From positions 1 through 44,872 of the forward strand of contig JAUXYG010000125.1 in assembly GCA_030694525.1 (NCBI GenBank): 44,872 nt of DNA, read 5' to 3'. Under the pieces are notes generated by a model. The model ran no database searches. It was not told the DNA's origin and worked only from the letters and a program-made list of their open reading frames with translations. Position 1 is the first letter of the stretch. Each line of letters opens with the position of its first letter. This document shows, one piece after another, positions 1 through 8,532 of the stretch. Origin of the DNA: Legionella sp. GTDB lineage: Bacteria; Pseudomonadota; Gammaproteobacteria; Legionellales; Legionellaceae. A program made the position numbers and the translations under genes.

Positions 1-348
1 ACACGCATGGGCGATAACCAGGGCCTGCATCGCCATGGTATTTTCTTCCATGAGATACGAGATGCAGGGATTTGAGTTAATCACCAGCTCATACGCCAAA
101 CCCATTTGTCCCCGTTTATAACTTTTCTCAACGCCTACAAAATGTTTGCCAAAAGACCAATGATGATAGCCGATAGGCATTCCGACTGATGCATAAGCAT
201 CCATCATTTGTTCTGCGGTAATCACTTCAATTTGATTGGGATAGGTATCTAAATTGAAACTTTTGGCAATCCTTGCTATTTCACGATCATAATCCTGGAT
301 TAACTCAAAGGTCCACTCAGCACCTGTCGACAAAGGCTGTTTTTTCAT
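1..348 (-). CDS. spoVR: SpoVR family protein, N-terminal part (cut by window edge)
   Basis: Only the first 116 codons lie in the window; the rest runs off the left edge. The product starts MKKQPLSTGAEWTF and contains the stretches NLDTYPNQIEVIT, MPIGYHHWSFGK and LAYELVINSNPCISYL, which are typical of the N-terminus of SpoVR/YcgB proteins. The molecular function of this family is poorly understood; in enterobacteria it is co-regulated with yeaG and yeaH. Its start codon overlaps the stop codon of the preceding yeaH gene by 4 bases (ATGA), which points to translational coupling and to a prkA-yeaH-spoVR operon on the minus strand. The family call is firm; the exact cellular role is not known. 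Confidence 0.93.
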   Translation of the reverse strand, partial: MKKQPLSTGAEWTFELIQDYDREIARIAKSFNLDTYPNQIEVITAEQMMDAYASVGMPIGYHHWSFGKHFVGVEKSYKRGQMGLAYELVINSNPCISYLMEENTMAMQALVIAHAC

Positions 349-1610
349 GCAGTCTTCCTTTTAAACAATTCGCGAAATACTGGATAAATATCGGATACAT
401 TATCAATATTCTCCATAGCAAAATTAGGATATCGCTCTCTTACCATTTGATATACTTCCCACAGGCTTTGGTGATGTCGGGGCATAATTTCAATATAAGC
501 AAAATATTGCAGCAAAGGCATTATTTTATCCTGTAATAACTCCTGACAGTAAGGGGAGTCAGCATTCCAGTTGTCACCATCGGATGCTTGGGCTACATAT
601 ATATTCCAGGATTGGGGAGGGTAGCGCGCCTCGATGATGGTATTTAAGAGTTCCAGTGCGCTGGAAACTACCGTGCCTCCAGTTTCTCGGGAATAAAAGA
701 ACTCCTCTTCATTCACTTCTTTAGCAGATGTATGATGACGAATAAATACCAGTTCAATTTTTTCATAATTTTTGGTCAGAAACATGTACAGCAGAATAAA
801 GAAACGCTTCGCAATATCCTTTTTCGCCTCATCCATGGATCCCGAGACATCCATCACACAGAACATTACCGCCTGGGTGGTTGGCGCAGGTATCCTGACT
901 CGATGATTATAACGTAAATCAATAGTATCAATGAAAGGCACAGTCTGAATTCTGCGCTTTAGAAACTCTATATCACGTTGTAATTTCATTACTAATACAG
1001 TATCAGGATTTGGTTCCAATAAGAGATATTGTAGTTCTTTTTCAGCCTCTCTCAGCTGTCTTTTATAAGGTGATGCCAATGCTACTCTACGTCCCGTAGC
1101 CTGTTTCATGGAACGGAGAATATTTATATTATTCGGTATACCACTTGTTGAAACCCCAGCTCTTACGGTTTTAAAAGTACTGATACGAGCCAGTTCCTTT
1201 TTTACCAGATCAGGTAGTTCCAGGTCCTCGAAATACAACTCTAAAAATTCTTCTCGAGATAATTCGAATACAAAATTATCTTCACCTTCACCGCTATCAC
1301 TCGCATTCCCCCCATTTCCACCCGCTCCATCACCACTAGGCCGTTTAATTCGATCGCCAGTGACAAAATTATCATTGCCCGGCAATATGCGATCAATATG
1401 ACCTCCGTGGCCGCGATGAAACATGGGTTCGGTAATATCTCGTGCGGGAATGGTTATTTGCTCTCCCTGATCAATTTCAGTAATGCTGCGTTTGCCTACG
1501 GCATCAGAAACCGCTCTTTTAATTTGATTTTTATAGCGGCGCAGAAAACGTTGGCGATTCACCGTACTTTTCTTACCGGCATTTTGTCGTCTATCAATCA
1601 ATTGCGACAT
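345..1610 (-). CDS. yeaH: DUF444 / YeaH family protein with a VWA-like metal site
   Basis: This 421-residue protein matches E. coli YeaH from its first residues (IDRRQNAGKKSTVNRQRF). A Gly/Asn/Ser-rich, low-complexity linker near residues 90-110 separates the N-terminal part from a von Willebrand A-like domain. That domain shows the metal-ion-dependent adhesion motif DVSGS at about residues 254-258, followed by a helix (KRFFILLYMFL). I chose the ATG at 1610 because GGAG lies 7-8 bases upstream and homology begins there; an in-frame ATG five codons earlier (1625) would sit on top of that ribosome site. YeaH partners with the kinase PrkA/YeaG in stress adaptation in other bacteria. Here it lies between prkA and spoVR in one operon. 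Confidence 0.93.
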   Translation of the reverse strand: MSQLIDRRQNAGKKSTVNRQRFLRRYKNQIKRAVSDAVGKRSITEIDQGEQITIPARDITEPMFHRGHGGHIDRILPGNDNFVTGDRIKRPSGDGAGGNGGNASDSGEGEDNFVFELSREEFLELYFEDLELPDLVKKELARISTFKTVRAGVSTSGIPNNINILRSMKQATGRRVALASPYKRQLREAEKELQYLLLEPNPDTVLVMKLQRDIEFLKRRIQTVPFIDTIDLRYNHRVRIPAPTTQAVMFCVMDVSGSMDEAKKDIAKRFFILLYMFLTKNYEKIELVFIRHHTSAKEVNEEEFFYSRETGGTVVSSALELLNTIIEARYPPQSWNIYVAQASDGDNWNADSPYCQELLQDKIMPLLQYFAYIEIMPRHHQSLWEVYQMVRERYPNFAMENIDNVSDIYPVFRELFKRKTA

Positions 1611-1677
1611 AATTGTGCTCCACACCTTGCAAGGTAAGGTTTATTGTGGTCAGGGCTGAGTATTATTGCTCAATTTT

Positions 1678-1699
1678 GGCATCCTTTATCCAGGATGCC
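1678..1699 (-). other. Intercistronic hairpin between prkA and yeaH
   Basis: GGCATCC and GGATGCC form a perfect 7-bp stem around an 8-base loop in the 112-base gap between the prkA stop and the yeaH start. No T-run follows on the minus strand, so it is not a classical terminator. It could be an mRNA processing or stability element that adjusts the ratio of PrkA to YeaH. A 12-base palindrome (ACCTTGCAAGGT) lies next to it at about 1624-1635. Confidence 0.5.
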
Positions 1700-1722
1700 A
1701 CCCTAACCGCTGGGTTACACCA

Positions 1723-3654
1723 TTATTGCGATTTACGAACCCGTAAGTACCACTCACACAGTAACCTGACCTGTTTGCGGGTGTAGCCTTTTTCTACCAT
1801 ACGGGAGATAAATTCTTCGTGTTTTTTCTTATCATCTTCTGATGATTTGGCGTTAAACGAAATAACCGGTAATAAATCCTCAGTATTGGTAAACATTTTT
1901 TTCTCAATGACTGATTTTAATTTTTCATAACTGTTCCATACCGGATTTTTACCGCGATTGTTTGCACGTGCGCGTAAGACGAAATTTACTACTTCATTAC
2001 GGAAGTCTTTTGGATTCGAAATTCCAGCTGGTTTTTCAATTTTCTCTAATTCCAGATTAAGGAGTCCGCGGTCAAAAATCTCACCGGTGTCGGGATCTCT
2101 ATAATCTTGATCCTGAATCCAGAAATCTGCATAAGTAATATAGCGGTCAAAAATATTTTGTCCGTATTCGGAATAGGATTCAAGATATGCCGTTTGGATT
2201 TCTTTACCAATAAATTCTACGTATTTTGCTGCCAGATATTCTTTGATGAAGGCCAGGTAATTTTCATGTAATTCCTGAGGCAGTTGCTCCTGTTCAATCT
2301 GGCGCTCAAGAACATACATTAAATGCACTGGATTTGCTGCAATTTCACTGTGGTCAAAATTAAATACTTTAGATAATATTTTAAATGCAAACCGTGTAGA
2401 AATACCGCTCATCCCTTCATCAACTCCAGCGAAATCACGGTATTCCTGATATGATTTGGCTTTAGGATCGGTGTCTTTTAAACTTTCGCCATTGTAAACG
2501 CGCATTTTAGAATAGATACTGGAATTTTGTGGCTCTTTTAATCGGGTTAATACTGAAAATTGCGCCAACATATCCAAAGTACCGGGGGCACAATGTGCCA
2601 GAGAAAGAGAGCTGTTATCGATTAATTTTTGATAAATTTTTAACTCTTCGGCAACTCTTAGGCAATAAGGAACTTTAACAATATTTATCCGGTCTATAAA
2701 CGCTTCATTATTTTTATTGTTGCGGAACGTTTGCCATTCAGATTCGTTAGAGTGCGCCAAGATAATACCTTCAAACGGTATCGCTGAAAGTCCTTCCGTT
2801 GCATTATAATTTCCTTCCTGAGTAGCGGTTAGCAAGGGATGGAGTACTTTAATTGGTGCTTTAAACATTTCAACGAATTCTAGTAAACCACGGTTAGCAC
2901 GGCACAGACCACCCGAGTAACTATACGCATCAGGATCGTCTTGGGAGAATTCTTCCAGTTTTCGAATATCTACTTTACCTACCAGAGAAGAAATGTCCTG
3001 ATTATTTTCGTCTCCAGGTTCTGTTTTTGCCACGGCAATTTGTTTTAAACGGGAGGGCTTTACTTTAATAACTCTAAACTGACTGATATCCCCATTATAT
3101 TCCTGCAAGCGTTTTACTGCCCAAGGGGACATTAAGTAGCGCAAATAGCGGGTTGGGATTCCGAAGCGTTCTTTTAATAGTTCACCATCTTCTTCGGGAT
3201 TGAATAATGATAAAGGAGACTCAAAAACGGGCGACCCTTTAATGGCATAAAAAGGAGTTTTTTCCATCAGGTCTTTTAATTTTTCGGCAATAGATGATTT
3301 ACCGCCACCGACGGGGCCCAAGAGATAAAGTACCTGTTTGGTTTCTTCAAGTCCTTGAGCCGCATGTTTTAGGAAACCGACAATTTGTTCAATAGGCTCT
3401 TCCATGCCGTAAAAATCTTTAAACACGGGGTAGTGATGAATTACCTTGTTAGAAAAAATTCTTGATAAAACAGGATCATGGCGGGTATCTATCATTTCAG
3501 GTTCGCCAATTGCCATTAATAACCGTTCTGCGGGATTTGCATAGGCCGAGGGGTCTGTTTTACATAATTCAAGGTATTCATCCAAACTTAAATCTTCCTC
3601 TTTGTTTTCAACAAAGCGTTTGGTATAACCTGCTAAAAAATCTTGTGTGTTCAT
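1723..3654 (-). CDS. prkA: PrkA/YeaG family serine protein kinase
   Basis: The protein has 643 residues, the normal size for the PrkA family. The N-terminal AAA-type domain has a P-loop GPVGGGKS at about residues 113-120, preceded by the family stretch LKHAAQGLEE; the C-terminal half is the kinase-like PrkA domain. Members phosphorylate themselves and partner proteins and act in stationary-phase, nitrogen or nutrient stress responses. I prefer the second of two in-frame ATGs (3654) because AGGGG lies six bases before it, whereas that motif directly abuts the first ATG (3660); the difference is two residues. The gene heads the operon prkA-yeaH-spoVR, a widely conserved trio in proteobacteria. 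A sigma-S-like -10 element lies about 100 bases upstream. Confidence 0.96.
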   Translation of the reverse strand: MNTQDFLAGYTKRFVENKEEDLSLDEYLELCKTDPSAYANPAERLLMAIGEPEMIDTRHDPVLSRIFSNKVIHHYPVFKDFYGMEEPIEQIVGFLKHAAQGLEETKQVLYLLGPVGGGKSSIAEKLKDLMEKTPFYAIKGSPVFESPLSLFNPEEDGELLKERFGIPTRYLRYLMSPWAVKRLQEYNGDISQFRVIKVKPSRLKQIAVAKTEPGDENNQDISSLVGKVDIRKLEEFSQDDPDAYSYSGGLCRANRGLLEFVEMFKAPIKVLHPLLTATQEGNYNATEGLSAIPFEGIILAHSNESEWQTFRNNKNNEAFIDRINIVKVPYCLRVAEELKIYQKLIDNSSLSLAHCAPGTLDMLAQFSVLTRLKEPQNSSIYSKMRVYNGESLKDTDPKAKSYQEYRDFAGVDEGMSGISTRFAFKILSKVFNFDHSEIAANPVHLMYVLERQIEQEQLPQELHENYLAFIKEYLAAKYVEFIGKEIQTAYLESYSEYGQNIFDRYITYADFWIQDQDYRDPDTGEIFDRGLLNLELEKIEKPAGISNPKDFRNEVVNFVLRARANNRGKNPVWNSYEKLKSVIEKKMFTNTEDLLPVISFNAKSSEDDKKKHEEFISRMVEKGYTRKQVRLLCEWYLRVRKSQ

Positions 3655-3761
3655 TGCCATCCCCTTTTACTTAATCCGTTTTTAAGGATATAACTGGATC
3701 TTTTTTATTTGTATTTATCGCCGGTCCGGTAGTAAAAGCAATAAATTACATCTTTATATCT

Positions 3762-3772
3762 TTTAGTATAGG
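3762..3772 (-). promoter_or_regulatory. Sigma-S-like -10 element for prkA operon
   Basis: On the minus strand this reads CCTATACTAAA, nearly identical to the extended -10 element preferred by RpoS (KCTATACTTAA as known in E. coli). No good -35 sits at 17 bases; TTGGTA lies 19 bases upstream, and a weak -35 is usual for RpoS promoters. It would give a leader of roughly 95-100 bases before prkA. E. coli yeaGH is RpoS-dependent, which fits. This is a reading by eye only. Confidence 0.5.
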
Positions 3773-3862
3773 TTAAACTATAATTTATTTACCAACTTTA
3801 CAAACAAATTTGATACATAAATCAATAATCTTATTGTTTTTTTTAAAAGGAATGCAACCATT

Positions 3863-6445
3863 ATGCCAGCTACAACTGTTTACCTGGAAAATTACCAGCC
3901 ACCAGTATTTAAAATTGAGACGGTGCATTTAAATTTTGATTTATATGACGACCATGCTTTAGTTTCTAATACGATGCATCTCATTCGTCAGCACCAAGGT
4001 GCTTTACAACTTAATGGCGAAGAGCTTGAATTGGTTCGAATCAGTATCAATGATATTGAATTAGAGCCTACCGCTTATAAAATTGATTCTATGGGTTTGA
4101 CTATCGAGAATTGTCCTGATGATTTGATACTTTCCATAGTTACGCGCATCAATCCACAGGAAAATACTGAATTATCAGGGCTTTATCGCTCAAACCATTT
4201 ATTTTGCACCCAATGCGAAGCGGAAGGTTTTCGTCGCATCACTTATTTTCTTGACCGACCTGATGTATTAGCAACCTACACCACACGAATTTCAGCTGAT
4301 AAAAAATATTATCCGGTGTTATTGTCAAACGGAAATCTCATCGAGTCAGGCTCAAGTCCCGATGGGCGACATTGGGTGGTGTGGCAGGATCCGTTTAAAA
4401 AGCCTTCCTATTTATTTGCCCTGGTTGCTGGGGATTTGGCTTGTGTTAGTGATGCGTTTATCACCGCATCAGGACGTACGGTTGCATTAAAAATTTATGT
4501 GGAGCCAGGCAATGAAGATAAATGCACTCATGCAATGGAGTCGTTAAAAAAATCCATGCGCTGGGATGAGGAAGTTTATGGACGAGAGTATGATCTGGAT
4601 ATCTTTATGATCGTTGCTGTCAGTGATTTTAATATGGGGGCTATGGAAAACAAAGGATTAAATATTTTTAATTCCAAGTATATTTTAGCGCGATCCGATA
4701 CTGCCACCGATCAAGATTTTGCCGATGTTGAAGGAGTAGTTGCTCATGAGTATTTTCATAACTGGACTGGCAATAGAGTAACGTGCCGAGACTGGTTTCA
4801 ATTAAGTTTAAAAGAGGGGTTAACTGTTTTTCGGGATCAGGAATTTTCCCGTGATATGAATTCTCGCCCGGTAAACCGAATTATGGATGTCAAGCAGTTA
4901 CGATGTACCCAATTTCCCGAAGATGCAGGAAGTATGGCACACCCGGTGCGTCCACAAGCGTATCAAGAGATTAATAACTTCTATACTGCGACAATTTATA
5001 ATAAAGGTGCGGAGGTTATTCGCATGCAACATACTCTTTTGGGTGAGGACGGCTTTAGAAAGGGTATGGATTTATATTTTGACCGACATGATGGCCAAGC
5101 CGTAACCATTGACGATTTTGTGGCAGCAATGGAAGACACCAATCAGGTGGATATGACCCAATTTAAACGTTGGTATAGCCAGGCAGGAACCCCAGAATTA
5201 CATGTCAGTAGTACTTATTCCGCCGGTACTTTGACTTTGACCTTGCGACAAAGTTGCCCTGTAACCCCAGATAATTTACCGAAGCAACCGTTTCATATTC
5301 CTGTTCGAGTGGCTTTTTTTGATGCCAAGGGCGAGCAAATGGCAAATATTCCCGATATTTTGGAGTTAAAGGAAGAAGAGCAGCACTTTATTTTTAATAA
5401 TTTGAAAGAGCGTCCGATCATTTCTTTGTTACGAGATTTCTCAGCTCCGGTAAAATTAAACGATGCCCTGACTCAGGATGAACTACTCTTCCTGTTGCGT
5501 TATGAGACCGATGGCTATGCCAAATGGGATGCAGCACAACGGCTGATTCTAAATTGTTTAAACGAGTGTTTAAAGTATCAGCAAGAGGAATGGTTCATTC
5601 CAGAATCGTTGATTGAAGCCATGAAGCATGTTTTGCTGGATGAATCCTTAGAACCAGACTTACGGGCAGAATTACTTACACCACCAGGTTTTGAGGAGGT
5701 GGCAGCAACACTTAAATGCGTTGATGTAACCGCTGTTGAGGCAGTGCGTGATTATTTTCGGCAACAGCTTGGAATTCGATTATTTGCTGAAGCAGCGGAA
5801 GTTTATAGAAAATTGTGGCAGACAGAAGATCATCAAATGAATGGTGTCGCTTATGGGCGCAGGAAATTACGGAATGTGTGTTTGTGGTTTATGATGAAGG
5901 CAAATGAGGACAAAGTATTAACGACATGTCAGGATCAATTTGCATTGGCGCAAACCATGACGGATCAAATTACAAGTTTTGCTTTGTTGGTGAATAGCCT
6001 TAATACAGCAAGTAGGGATAAAGCGATTGAGGATTTTTATCGTCAGTGGTCTACTGATGATCTGGTTTTGGATAAATGGTTTAGCATACAGGCAACGTCA
6101 GAATTACCCAACACGTTAGCAGAGGTGAAAAAACTCATTCAGCATCCCTCATTTAGTATGAAGAATCCAAATAAAGTACGTGCTTTAATAGGTGCTTTTT
6201 GTCAGGCTAATCCACGCAATTTTCATGCTATAGATGGAAGTGGTTATGCCTTTTTGGGCGACATGCTTCTTATTATTGATGGGATAAACCCTCAAATTGC
6301 TGCCCGCCTGGCAACACCCTTCACCAGATGGCAGCGATACGACAAAACCAGACAAAATTTAATGAAAATTCAATTAGAGCGTTTGGCAGAGGAAGAGTTG
6401 TCACGGGATTTACAGGAAGTGGTCATGAAAAGTCTGGTGAGTTAA
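3863..6445 (+). CDS. pepN: Aminopeptidase N (M1 family zinc metallopeptidase)
   Basis: The 860-residue protein has the full M1 architecture, close to the 870 residues of E. coli PepN. It removes N-terminal residues from peptides in the cytoplasm, completing protein turnover. The exopeptidase motif GAMEN is at residues 259-263. The zinc site is HEYFH at 295-299 with the third ligand Glu318 exactly 18 residues further on (KEGL). There is no signal peptide, consistent with a cytosolic enzyme. GGA lies about ten bases before the ATG. The gene is divergent from prkA across a 202-base gap and is followed by aroE after 36 bases, so the two may be co-transcribed, though a small hairpin lies between them. 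Confidence 0.97.
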   Translation: MPATTVYLENYQPPVFKIETVHLNFDLYDDHALVSNTMHLIRQHQGALQLNGEELELVRISINDIELEPTAYKIDSMGLTIENCPDDLILSIVTRINPQENTELSGLYRSNHLFCTQCEAEGFRRITYFLDRPDVLATYTTRISADKKYYPVLLSNGNLIESGSSPDGRHWVVWQDPFKKPSYLFALVAGDLACVSDAFITASGRTVALKIYVEPGNEDKCTHAMESLKKSMRWDEEVYGREYDLDIFMIVAVSDFNMGAMENKGLNIFNSKYILARSDTATDQDFADVEGVVAHEYFHNWTGNRVTCRDWFQLSLKEGLTVFRDQEFSRDMNSRPVNRIMDVKQLRCTQFPEDAGSMAHPVRPQAYQEINNFYTATIYNKGAEVIRMQHTLLGEDGFRKGMDLYFDRHDGQAVTIDDFVAAMEDTNQVDMTQFKRWYSQAGTPELHVSSTYSAGTLTLTLRQSCPVTPDNLPKQPFHIPVRVAFFDAKGEQMANIPDILELKEEEQHFIFNNLKERPIISLLRDFSAPVKLNDALTQDELLFLLRYETDGYAKWDAAQRLILNCLNECLKYQQEEWFIPESLIEAMKHVLLDESLEPDLRAELLTPPGFEEVAATLKCVDVTAVEAVRDYFRQQLGIRLFAEAAEVYRKLWQTEDHQMNGVAYGRRKLRNVCLWFMMKANEDKVLTTCQDQFALAQTMTDQITSFALLVNSLNTASRDKAIEDFYRQWSTDDLVLDKWFSIQATSELPNTLAEVKKLIQHPSFSMKNPNKVRALIGAFCQANPRNFHAIDGSGYAFLGDMLLIIDGINPQIAARLATPFTRWQRYDKTRQNLMKIQLERLAEEELSRDLQEVVMKSLVS

Positions 6446-6448
6446 TAG

Positions 6449-6468
6449 GCCATTTAATAATGGCGTTT
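6449..6468 (+). terminator. Weak hairpin with short T-run between pepN and aroE
   Basis: GCCATT and AATGGC form a 6-bp stem around a 4-base loop just after the pepN stop, followed by GTTTT. It may act as a partial intrinsic terminator. It ends only about 13 bases before the aroE GTG start, so read-through would be needed if aroE lacks its own promoter. Confidence 0.4.
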
Positions 6469-6481
6469 TAAAGGAGCTACC

Positions 6482-7282
6482 GTGGTAAACCAGTTCGGAG
6501 TAATAGGAAATCCAGTTGCTCATAGTTTATCTCCTGAAATTCATGAACGGTTTGCTACGCAAACCGGAGTAGACTTGTCCTATGTAAAAATCAAAGGCGA
6601 CCAAATGTTTTTTGAACAAGAGGTCGCTGATTTTTTTGCGCAACAGGGTTTAGGGTTAAATGTCACCTTACCTTTTAAACAAAGAGCGTATGCCCTGGCG
6701 CAAAATACCACGGAGCGGTGTCATCGGGCTGGAGCTGCTAATACATTATGGATGGAAAATAAGCAAATACACGCAGACAATACGGATGGGATCGGTTTGA
6801 TACGTGATTTGAGACGTCATATTACTACCGAAAATTTACGTATTTTAATTCTTGGAGCAGGAGGCGCTTCACGAGGAATTATAGCGCCCTTATTAAGCCT
6901 GAATCCTGAAACACTCACTGTTGCGAACAGAACCAAAGATAAGGTACAGCAGTTGCAATATGAATTTCCTGAAATCATTGGTTCAAGCCTGAACGATATT
7001 AGTGGCAATTTTAATTTAGTAATTAATGCCACCTCTATGAGTCTAAGCGAAGAGGTTATCTTTTTGTCTGAAGAACTCTTGGGTTTGCAGCCCTTTTGCT
7101 ATGATTTGGCCTACTCCATTAAAAACATCACCCCCTTTGTTCGCTATGCACAAAGCAAAGGGTGTCCTGCTGTTGATGGATTAGGCATGTTGGTTGAGCA
7201 GGCGGCAGAGTCTTTTTATATTTGGCATGGGATTATGCCCGAAACCGGCAGTGTCTTAGAACATTGGCGCTCAATTAAGTGA
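6482..7282 (+). CDS. aroE: Shikimate dehydrogenase (NADP+)
   Basis: The enzyme reduces 3-dehydroshikimate to shikimate in the aromatic amino acid pathway. The 266-residue protein shows the substrate-binding motif [13 protein letters not shown] at the N-terminus, NVTLPFK with the catalytic lysine, and NTDGIG. The Rossmann nucleotide loop is GAGGASRGI near residues 123-131, and a later NATSMS stretch is also typical. The start is GTG, supported by AAAGGAG five bases upstream; no better ATG lies in register with the conserved N-terminus. It ends three bases short of the convergent patatin gene. Confidence 0.96.
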   Translation: MVNQFGVIGNPVAHSLSPEIHERFATQTGVDLSYVKIKGDQMFFEQEVADFFAQQGLGLNVTLPFKQRAYALAQNTTERCHRAGAANTLWMENKQIHADNTDGIGLIRDLRRHITTENLRILILGAGGASRGIIAPLLSLNPETLTVANRTKDKVQQLQYEFPEIIGSSLNDISGNFNLVINATSMSLSEEVIFLSEELLGLQPFCYDLAYSIKNITPFVRYAQSKGCPAVDGLGMLVEQAAESFYIWHGIMPETGSVLEHWRSIK

Positions 7283-7285
7283 CAT

Positions 7286-8395
7286 TTATTTAAAAAAAGT
7301 AGTCACTTCTTCCGCAGAAGCCATCGTGTCACTAAACCCTAAATCCAATAACTCCCTGGTAAATTCTTTTTCAAATAACAAGAAACTTAACAAATCTCCG
7401 GACTGATTTTTTGCTCCGAGAATATTAAGTAAATATCTTAATAAAGCAGGCATGGTTTGATAATGAGTCTGTGCCACAGAGGCCATATTTCTACTTGGTC
7501 GTAAATGTAAGGTTTTAACCGGTCTCCAGGTAGAACGACGTTTTTTCCATATGGATAAAAGCATGGCTATTTCATTCATCCGATTAACCATTTCTATATC
7601 GGTATCCAGATTATCCAGAAACAACCCATTCAACATGTTTCCCAGAATGTGGGCAAAGGGAATTTCACCGTTGCGTAAGGTTTCATGATCGGAAAAAGCG
7701 GGCAGTTCGCGAGTTCCTAAAATCATAATCCGGTCTGCTGCAAAACGAATTGCACCCCGCAAAGGAGCAACCAAACCGATACTTCCGTCACCATAATGAA
7801 AGCCATCTAAAGGGATAGTTGGAAAAAACAGGGGTAATGCACTCGAGGCCAGAACGTGATTGGCATTAATCGCTGCTTTTTGACTGCCATGGCGAGGATA
7901 ATTCCAGTCTTGAAAGTCAGTATTATTATCTGCATAGAAAGAGACAGTTTGATGGCTTTCGTAACAAACAGTGATGACTTCCCAAGTTTTTAAGTAACCC
8001 TCAGCAATGTTTTGAGAGATGCGGGAAAAGTCGATGGTATCATCGACAAACTCTCTTAGGGGTGTGGTATCAAGTAAATGGCCGGTCTGGCGTTGCTTCA
8101 TAATCAGGGTGCTTAAATTTCGCATGACCGATTTACTCAGCTCATAATTACTGGCTTTGAAAATTTGCTGACAGCGGATATCACTCCAAATGGATTCAAG
8201 TTTATCCAGGGCTGCGGGGAAGTCGTCAGCATGTTCAGCAAGAACCGCTGCATTGATACTGCCTACACTTACTCCGCTGATGATATCAAAAGGTAAGCAT
8301 TTGGTTTGTAAAATATGACCAACAGCCTTGAGTACGCCTGCCTGGTACGCACCTCGGGCACCGCCTCCTGCTAAATAAAGCGCTTTTTTAACCAT
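7286..8395 (-). CDS. Patatin-like phospholipase family protein
   Basis: The protein has 369 residues with a patatin (PNPLA) domain in the first 220. The oxyanion loop GGGARGAYQAG is at residues 10-20, the nucleophile serine is Ser43 in GVSVG, and the catalytic Asp203 sits in a DGS triplet where DGG or DGA is usual. It most resembles the bacterial RssA branch. The C-terminal ~150 residues are not assigned. No signal peptide is seen. Legionella encode many patatins, some of them Dot/Icm effectors (VipD family), but nothing visible here shows that this one is exported; it may equally be a housekeeping lipase. Convergent with aroE, with a 3-base gap and no terminator between them. Confidence 0.88.
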   Translation of the reverse strand: MVKKALYLAGGGARGAYQAGVLKAVGHILQTKCLPFDIISGVSVGSINAAVLAEHADDFPAALDKLESIWSDIRCQQIFKASNYELSKSVMRNLSTLIMKQRQTGHLLDTTPLREFVDDTIDFSRISQNIAEGYLKTWEVITVCYESHQTVSFYADNNTDFQDWNYPRHGSQKAAINANHVLASSALPLFFPTIPLDGFHYGDGSIGLVAPLRGAIRFAADRIMILGTRELPAFSDHETLRNGEIPFAHILGNMLNGLFLDNLDTDIEMVNRMNEIAMLLSIWKKRRSTWRPVKTLHLRPSRNMASVAQTHYQTMPALLRYLLNILGAKNQSGDLLSFLLFEKEFTRELLDLGFSDTMASAEEVTTFFK

Positions 8396-8532
8396 TATTT
8401 CTTATTTTTATTAAATATACCTGAAAATATAGTTGAATCAGGGGCTACTTAGCAAGGAGAAATCTGTTACGTCATAATATCTTAAGGTTTTATTGCTACT
8501 ATAAAATTAATATTGTTACTGTTGAGTGCACC

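Noticed and set aside
1678..1699. Rho-independent terminator between prkA and yeaH
   Set aside because: The hairpin is perfect but no T-run follows on the coding strand, and the operon continues.
7283..7312. Terminator between aroE and the patatin gene
   Set aside because: Only a 5-bp GTGAC/GTCAC pairing with a long AT loop is present, overlapping both coding ends; too weak to call.
8508..8515. TTAATATT as a PmrA half-site for the 8533 gene
   Set aside because: It is a single half-site only 18 bases before the start codon, too close to activate a promoter for that gene.
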